A stretch of 47,801 bases of DNA. Origin: Streptomyces phaeoluteigriseus (GTDB lineage Bacteria; Actinomycetota; Actinomycetes; Streptomycetales; Streptomycetaceae). Position numbers and translations under genes: made by a program. The stretch lies in NCBI RefSeq assembly GCF_001896135.2, contig NZ_MPOH02000011.1:1188957-1236757 (forward strand). Direction: 5' to 3'. Below the pieces are notes generated by a model, which saw only the letters and a program-made list of their open reading frames with translations, did no database searches and was not told the DNA's origin. Below are positions 41,499-47,801 of the stretch, one piece after another (positions within the stretch are counted from its first letter, which is position 1; each line of letters opens with the position of its first letter).

Positions 41499-42993
41499 TC
41501 AGTCGCGCTTGCAGATGCGGTCGAGGAGGTTCGCCGTGGCGCGCTGGACGCGGGGGTCCACATGGCCGGGGCGGTCCAGGGCCGGGGACCAGGCGAAGGT
41601 GCCGGAGGCGAAGACCAGGGCGCCGGAGGGGGCGCGGTAGAGGGAGGTCTCCTGGTGGCGCTTGGCGCCCCGGCCGTCGGTGTACGGGGAGTGGGCGAGG
41701 AGGGTGCGTTCCTCGTGGGGTGGCAGGGGGGTGCGCGGGAAGTAGCGGTCGGCCTCGCCCGCGACCAGGCCGTCGATGCCGTCGCCCTCGTGCGCGCCGG
41801 TCGCCTCCCACAGCCAGTGGCCGGCGTTGCGGACGATCAGGGGGTGGGGTTCGGGGACCCGGCCCGCGTACTGGATGCCCAGCAGTTGCTGTTCGGCGCG
41901 GTCGGTCTCGCGCCAGAGGGCGGGCCGGCCGGGGCCTTTGCGTTTGCGGCAGGTCAGCAGGCGGCCGGGGACGCCGGACGGGGAAGGGCCCAGCTCCACC
42001 TGCCAGTACAGGGTGTTGGCGGAGAGGAAGACGAGCGAGGTGCCGCTGTCGCGGGCGAGTTCCACGGTGCGGCGCATGGCCGTCGACCAGTACTCGTCAT
42101 GGCCGGGGAAGACCAGGCCGCGGTAGCGGGTGGGCTGGACGTGTCCGGCGTGCAGGTCGCCGGCGTCGGCATAGGCGAGGTCGTAGCCGTAGCGCTCGGC
42201 CCAGCGGATGAAGTCGTAGGCGTGGCCGACGTGCAGGGGGAGGCCCGCGCCCGCGTACGGCCGGTCGAAGGAGACGGTCGTCGCGGCGTCGGCCTCGCCG
42301 AGGAGGCGGCCGTCCTCGTCCCAGGCGTGGTAGAGGCTGGCGCCCGTGCGGCCGTCCTCCGGGTAGAGGTTGTAGGCCTGCCAGGTGATGTCGGGGAGCA
42401 GCACCAGGAGGTCGGCGGGGCGGTCGTCGCGGACGGTGAACGGGATGTGGGAGCGGTAGCCGTCGGCGGTGGTGAGGACGGCGACGTACGCCCCGACGTT
42501 CCAGTACGAGGGCACCTGGAGGCGCCAGGAGAGCCACCAGTGGTGGCACGAGACCGCGCGGTCGGCGGTCAGGGGTGGGGGCTGGACTATGCCGGAGAGA
42601 CGGGGACTGGTGGTGATCTTGGCCGCGCCGTCGCCGTCGTAGTGGCCGATGCGGTAGATGTCGACGCTGAATTCCTGGGGCGGGTCGACCGTGATGCGGA
42701 AGTCGACGGCCTCGCCCGGGGCGACCGCGCCGGTGGACGCGAAGCCCTTGATCTGGCGGCGGACGTCGTCGGCGGAGCGGGGGCCTCCGGTGGAGCGGGG
42801 GGACGGGGATCCGGGCGGTCGCGTCCGGGGTGGGGGCGGGGACCGGGTCGACGTACCAGGGGACGACCTGGCCGGTGTCGTCGAAGTAGGTCTCACTGCC
42901 GCGCAGCCACGGGAGGGGCCCCTGGCCGAAGGGATCCGTCACGGCGTGCGCCAGCGCTCCCGATTCCCATCGGCGTATCTGCTTGTGTCCCAT
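41499..42993 (-). CDS. N,N-dimethylformamidase beta-subunit-like protein (frameshifted here)
   Basis: About 497 residues. Conserved blocks of the large subunit family are visible: VDFRITVDPPQEFSVDIYRI then GHYDGDGA, CHHWWLSWRLQVPSYWNVGA, LVLLPDITWQAYNLYPEDGR, and VFPGHDEYWSTAMRRTVELA. It has no signal peptide. The start MGHKQIRRWESGAL at 42993 is in a different frame from the rest; one extra base lies in the G-run area about 42796-42810. Whether members of this family outside Paracoccus and Alicyclobacillus act on formamides is not known; the usual small subunit gene is not seen here. The substrate is best treated as unknown. Confidence 0.75.
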
Positions 42994-43324
42994 GGTGCTT
43001 CCCTCCCTCTGACCCCCGTGTTGCCGGTGCGTGTGGTGCGGCTGCGCACGCCCGGCCGGTTGCGGGCATCCGCCCCGCGGCCTGAGCGTTCGGGTGCGCT
43101 GGTTCCGTCGTGTCGCGCCCGTGGCCTGTGGTGATGGGACAGTTCTTGTGTTTGTCCTATGTCGCCAGCGCTTGCCATGGGCGGGATCGGTCCCAGCACA
43201 TCACATAACGCGCGCGGACAGTCACACTTCGTTGCGAATTGGCTGAAAGTGGAACTAAGTGCTCCGCAGGGTCCGCGACGGCGGGCTGAGCGGGTGGCGG
43301 GCGTCCTCCGTCGGCTGGGCCGCC
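42994..43324. other. Spacer upstream of the dimethylformamidase-like gene
   Basis: No gene is convincing. There is one inverted element GGACA-N11-TGTCC around 43138-43158 and moderately A/T-rich DNA at 43190-43260, probably the promoter of the gene at 42993. Confidence 0.4.
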
Positions 43325-43978
43325 TCAGCCGAGTCGTACCGGCTTCTCCGGGCGTATGCCCACCTCCACCAGCCAGGTGCGCAGGGGGATCGCGTCGCCG
43401 TCCTCGACCAGGCTGAGCACGCGGGGCGTCAGGTCGGTCACCCGCTCGCCGTCGAGCAGGAGGGTGGGGCCGTCGAGCCAGTCGAGGCCCGGGGTGGCGC
43501 CCACGGTGTCCATCGCGGCGCAGCAGACCATCGCCGTGACGTGGTCGGCGAGGAGTTCGCGGTCGGTGCGCGGGGGCTGCAGCGGGAAGAGGGGGAGCGC
43601 GCGGTCGTCCCAGAGCGCCGCCTCGGGCCCCTGGCCGGCCGGCGGCCCGCCCGGCCCCGTCGGCATGGCCTCGGCCTCCTCGCGGGCGACCGCGGCCCCG
43701 AGCCGGGTGGCCAGGGCCGCACTGCGCGGGTTCTGGGGGAGATCGTCGTCCTCCTCCTCGTCGCCGAAGGAAGTGCGGGAGGCGGGGGAGGCGGGGTGAG
43801 GACCCGGTTCTCCGTCCCCGGCGGGACCCTGGTCGGTCAGGTGGTTCAGTACCCGGGCCAGGGTGGGGCCGTCGGCGGCCGGGGTGGTGCGGCGGACGCC
43901 CAGGACGTCCAGGACGCGGTGGAGACGGGCCGCGTCGGTGCGCCACTTAGAGCGTCCGCCGATAGGCCGAGATGGCAT
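43325..43978 (-). CDS. Hypothetical protein
   Basis: 217 residues from the ATG at 43978, or 221 from a GTG at 43990; neither has a ribosome site. The N-terminal part is basic (SKWRTDAARLHRVLDVLGVR), the middle is disordered and acidic (FGDEEEDDD), and the end has a compact hydrophobic part (DHVTAMVCCAAMDTVGATPG, LDWLDGPTLLLDG). I do not recognise a family. It lies 115 bp after the M48-like gene on the same strand and may be in its operon. Confidence 0.65.
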   Translation of the reverse strand: MPSRPIGGRSKWRTDAARLHRVLDVLGVRRTTPAADGPTLARVLNHLTDQGPAGDGEPGPHPASPASRTSFGDEEEDDDLPQNPRSAALATRLGAAVAREEAEAMPTGPGGPPAGQGPEAALWDDRALPLFPLQPPRTDRELLADHVTAMVCCAAMDTVGATPGLDWLDGPTLLLDGERVTDLTPRVLSLVEDGDAIPLRTWLVEVGIRPEKPVRLG

Positions 43979-44093
43979 GGGGGTGGGCACGGCGGGTGCG
44001 GCTTTCGTTGATCATGGAGTTCCTGAACCTCCAGCCACTACCCTGCGTAACGAATCTTCGCTGCCTCAACCTGCCAGTTGCGCCAAATAGGCC

Positions 44094-45275
44094 CTACCGG
44101 CGGACGCTCTTACGGTCGACGACCTCGTCCGGATACTCCTGCCAGGCGACCGGGGACCAGTCGGGACCGGTCTCGGCGGGGCCGCCGTGGAAGAGGCGGG
44201 CGGCGAGGAGGGACGTGGCCTCGTCGACGCGCCGGGCTCCTCGAGCAGATCGCAGGCGGGGCGCTCGCCCAGCCGGGAGGTGAAGCCCTCGGCCAGCCGG
44301 TCGCGCCGGGACAGCTCGGTGAGGGCGGCGACCACCCCCGCGTCCAGACGGGAGGGCCAGCGGCCCATCCGCCAGGCGGGCAGCGCCACGCGCGTGAGGA
44401 GCCGGTCCCAGCCGGCGTACGCCAGCCCGACCTGTTCCTGGGCGACGATCCGCACCCCGTAGTCCACGGACTGGGCCCGCTCGGCCGCCGCGGCGGCCAC
44501 CCCCCGCTCCATCTCCGCGGCGTGCACCTGGCAGCTCCGCAGCAGCAGGCGGACGACCCAGCCGATGCCCACGCAGAGCAGACGGACGGCGGGGTTGCGG
44601 TCACGGTCGGCCGCCGCGGCCACGGCGGCGTCCAGCCCGCGCACGAAACGCCGGGCCGCCGCTATGTCCGGGTGCGCCGACGGGCCCGTACCGGCGACGA
44701 CCGGCGCGAGGACGGCGCGCAGCTCACCCACCCGCATCCACCACAGGAAGGGGGAGCCGATGACGAGGACCGGCGCCGTCGTCGTACGGCGGTGGGGGTG
44801 GTGGCCGGGGCCGGATATCTCGTCGTGCGCGCGGGGCGGGGGGCGGGCCGTGGGCCGGGTGGGTGCGGTCCTCCAGCCAGCTGTCGCAGTCCGGGGTGAG
44901 CGCTATCGCGGAGGGCGCGGGGACGTCGAGGCGGTCGGCGAGGTCGCGCACCAGCCGGTACAGATCGGGGGCCGCGCTCTCGGCGATCGCGACCGTGGGG
45001 GTGACGGCGGGCCGGGCCCGCGCGACGACCAGGGCGATCACCCCGGCGGCGAGCAGCACCAGGACCGCGAAGACGGACGTCACCCAGCGGGCGATGTCCC
45101 AGCCGTGGCCCGTGAAGTGGCCGCTGGAACCGCCCGCGAGCAGGATCACCGCCGCCGCGGCGGGCAGCAGCGCGACCGCCAGCGCCCGGCCGCGGATCCG
45201 CAGCACCGCCAGCGCCCTCGCCCGCGCGCCCTGTGCGCGCGCCTCCACTCCGATACCGGTCACGCGGGACCTCAC
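44094..45275 (-). CDS. Membrane protein of degenerate M48-peptidase type (two frame shifts here)
   Basis: About 393 residues. Two N-terminal membrane helices (ALAVALLPAAAAVILLAG and WVTSVFAVLVLLAAGVIALV) precede a domain laid out as in HtpX/M48: DLYRLVRDLADRLDVPAPS, IALTPDCDSWLED, APVLVIGSPFLWWM, then ELRAVLAPVVAGTG. The M48 zinc motif HExxH should follow ELRAVLA but reads PVVAG, so it is probably not an active peptidase. Shifts are one extra C in the run at 44838-44843 and one missing base near 44228; with both corrected the protein ends DEVVDRKSVRR at 44094. GTG at 45275 follows GAGGGGAGGGG. Function unknown. Confidence 0.7.
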
Positions 45276-45615
45276 CCCCTCCCCTCAGTGCAGGCCGTCC
45301 TGGCTCTCCTGGTCTTGCTCACTCCCCCACTGTGGCACCCGCCACTGACACCGCAATGCCGGTGGGCCAAGTGCCGGAACGCTTGCGCCGCACCCTAGTT
45401 GGCACGTCGGCCTCCGTCAGGCGGTTGGAACAGCGCTCACTCGATGGAATGGCTTTGGGGAAAGGTGGATGACTGTGGGCAAAGAACAGGCCCCGAGTTC
45501 GATGGGCGTTCCCATCCTGAACCCGGGGCCGGAAAGTGCCTGCTGGGGGCCGTGTGGTCCCTGAGGGAGGTGCTCCCTGGGACACGTGCACCGTGCGGGC
45601 AGTGTGCTCTGAGGG
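45276..45615. other. Spacer between purD and the M48-like gene
   Basis: No gene is seen. The purD-proximal half has the terminator at 45489-45530; the other half should hold the M48-like gene's promoter, but no boxes are clear. Confidence 0.4.
45489..45530 (-). terminator. Hairpin downstream of purD
   Basis: GGCCCCGAGTTCGATGGG pairs with CCCATCCTGAACCCGGGGCC with small mismatches, loop CGTT. It lies about 86 bp past the purD stop. Confidence 0.65.
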
Positions 45616-46869
<1,254 letters not shown>

Positions 46870-47040
46870 GGGGCCAGCCTAACGGCCAGGCCGTGCGTGC
46901 TTTGTGCGGGCTTCCGAAGGGCGGCGGGCGGGGCGTTCGTAGGTTCCGCCGAAGCGAGGCTGCGAGCTGGGCAGATGCCCTCCCGGGCAGGTGCCGACCG
47001 GGCGGCCTGGTGCCGCTTGCCGGGCGTAGGGCGTCGCCCG

Positions 47041-47801
47041 CTACTCGTTGGTGAACTCCTCGACCACGGTCGCCCCCAGCTCACGCACGATCAGTTCGTG
47101 CCCGGAGAGGGCCGACTCGTTGAGGTCGGGGTCGTCGTCCTCGGGGATGTCGTCCTCCGCGGAGACGTGTTCCCGGGCCGGGGACTGGGGTCTCGGGGAG
47201 GCGTGGGCGGAGGCCTGCGGCTGGGCCGACCGGGCCTGCGGTGGGCCGGGGGGAGCGGAGGAGTGCGCCTGGGGGCCGTCGTGCCGCCGCCCGTACCGGC
47301 GCCGGGGGCGCCGCCGCCGTAGCCACCGCCCCCGGTGTTCGCCCCGCCGGGGCCGGGCGAAGCGGGAGGACCGCCGAAGCCGCCGGACGGTGGGGGTGCG
47401 GAGCCGCCGCCGGACGGGTCGACGAGCGCGTCGATCTTCCACTGGACGTTGAACAGCTCGGCCAGCGCCTGCCGCAGCACGTCCTCGCTGCCGCTGCTGA
47501 CGAAGTTGTCGCGGGCGCCGGAGTTGACGAAGGCGATCTGGAGGGTGGTGCCGTCGAAGCCGGCCACCTGGGCGTTCTGGCTGAGGAGGATCCAGGTGAA
47601 GCGACGGCGGTTCTTGACCGCCTCCAGGATGTTGGGCCAGAGCGTGCGGGGGTCGAGACGCCGGCGGGGGAGCGTAGGCCCCGGCCGCCGGGGCTGCCGC
47701 GGGGCGGCCGGGCGTCATCGGGGTGGGGGCCGTGCGCGGCCGGCCTGTTCGGAGGTCACCGGAGGGCGTCCGACCGCCCCCGCGGGGTGGGGGCGGCGCC
47801 G
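47041..47801 (-). CDS. dnaX: DNA polymerase III gamma/tau subunit, C-terminal part (partial, frameshifted here)
   Basis: Only the 3' end is present; the ATPase part lies beyond the window. LDPRTLWPNILEAVKNRRRF and TWILLSQNAQVAGF mark domain III, followed by LQIAFVNSGARDNF. Then comes a Gly/Pro-rich linker, and the very end HELIVRELGATVVEEF is the conserved actinobacterial tail. One base is missing in the run near 47271-47275: with it, TTAP continues to AHSSAPPGP and the tail frame. Because this gene is essential, an error in the sequence is likely. The E. coli programmed shift is at a different place and sequence. Confidence 0.85.
   Translation of the reverse strand, partial: APPPPRGGGRTPSGDLRTGRPRTAPTPMTPGRPAAAPAAGAYAPPPASRPPHALAQHPGGGQEPPSLHLDPPQPERPGGRLRRHHPPDRLRQLRRPRQLRQQRQRGRAAAGAGRAVQRPVEDRRARRPVRRRLRTPTVRRLRRSSRFARPRRGEHRGRWLRRRRPRRRYGRRHDGPQAHSSAPPGPPQARSAQPQASAHASPRPQSPAREHVSAEDDIPEDDDPDLNESALSGHELIVRELGATVVEEFTNE

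Noticed and set aside
47268..47290. Programmed ribosomal frameshift in dnaX
   Set aside because: The break is in a Pro/Gly-rich linker at a C-run, far from the E. coli type A-rich slippery site, and the conserved end is needed for full-length protein; a missing base explains it better.

Overview
This is a high-GC actinobacterial chromosome segment, almost certainly Streptomyces. The evidence is the near-universal G/C at third codon positions, an intact bldC, a valine dehydrogenase (vdh) gene, an Lsr2-like nucleoid protein, DUF3073, mycothiol-type housekeeping genes and many GTG starts. The order dnaX - purD - purC - ABC/two-component cassette - lsrL - purSQL - purF - purM - DUF3073 - vdh - bldC - hrpA agrees with the core-chromosome order I recall for S. 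coelicolor around SCO4067-SCO4092 (memory only, no search was run). I see no integrase, transposase, CRISPR array or replication origin.

Layout. 1-9.9 kb is the more variable part. It holds 17-bp tandem repeats, an aldo/keto reductase, an M23 peptidase behind a c-di-AMP (ydaO-type) riboswitch, initiator tRNA-fMet, a MarR-RibD-like-RibA group with palindromic operators, a NUDIX/DUF4406 pair, a DeoR regulator, a secreted DUF11-like protein, the remains of a methyltransferase, and tRNA-Lys. 9.9-19 kb carries an APC permease, a secreted FG-GAP protein, a DEAD-box helicase with an RG-rich tail, a lipoprotein, a small zinc metallopeptidase and a membrane metallophosphoesterase. 19-24.6 kb carries tRNA-Glu, -Asp and -Phe, hrpA, a second identical tRNA-Asp, a small CxxC protein and bldC. 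25-35 kb carries vdh and the purine genes purM, purF, purL, purQ and purS. 35.4-40.4 kb carries lsrL, an atypical tRNA-Gly(UCC), and two identical tRNA-Gly(GCC) genes on either side of an ABC exporter plus two-component system. 40.4-47.8 kb carries purC, a dimethylformamidase-like protein, a hypothetical gene, a degenerate M48-like membrane protein, purD and the 3' end of dnaX.

How the genes work together. Six of the seven purine genes encode IMP-pathway steps from PRPP to SAICAR: purF, purD, purS/Q/L, purM and purC. They are all on the minus strand but split over several transcription units. PurS-PurQ-PurL form one FGAM synthase complex and overlap by ATGA junctions. The ABC ATPase, permease, DesK-like kinase and NarL-like regulator are a coupled unit behind one inverted repeat.

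Sequence quality. Eight otherwise conserved genes (ribD-like, metallophosphoesterase, hrpA, purM, histidine kinase, dimethylformamidase-like, M48-like, dnaX) carry single-base shifts, mostly in or next to short G/C runs. Because dnaX and purM are among them, sequencing or assembly error is the most economical explanation. I annotate these as full genes with the shift noted. The methyltransferase at 9334-9684 is different: it has lost its core and looks truly decayed.

Most interesting points: the tRNA-Gly(UCC) with A18/G55 elbow changes, which recalls the cell-wall tRNA-Gly of staphylococci; the MarR/RibD-like/RibA locus with operators inside both promoters; the bldC leader hairpin and upstream palindrome; and the M48-like protein that lacks HExxH.
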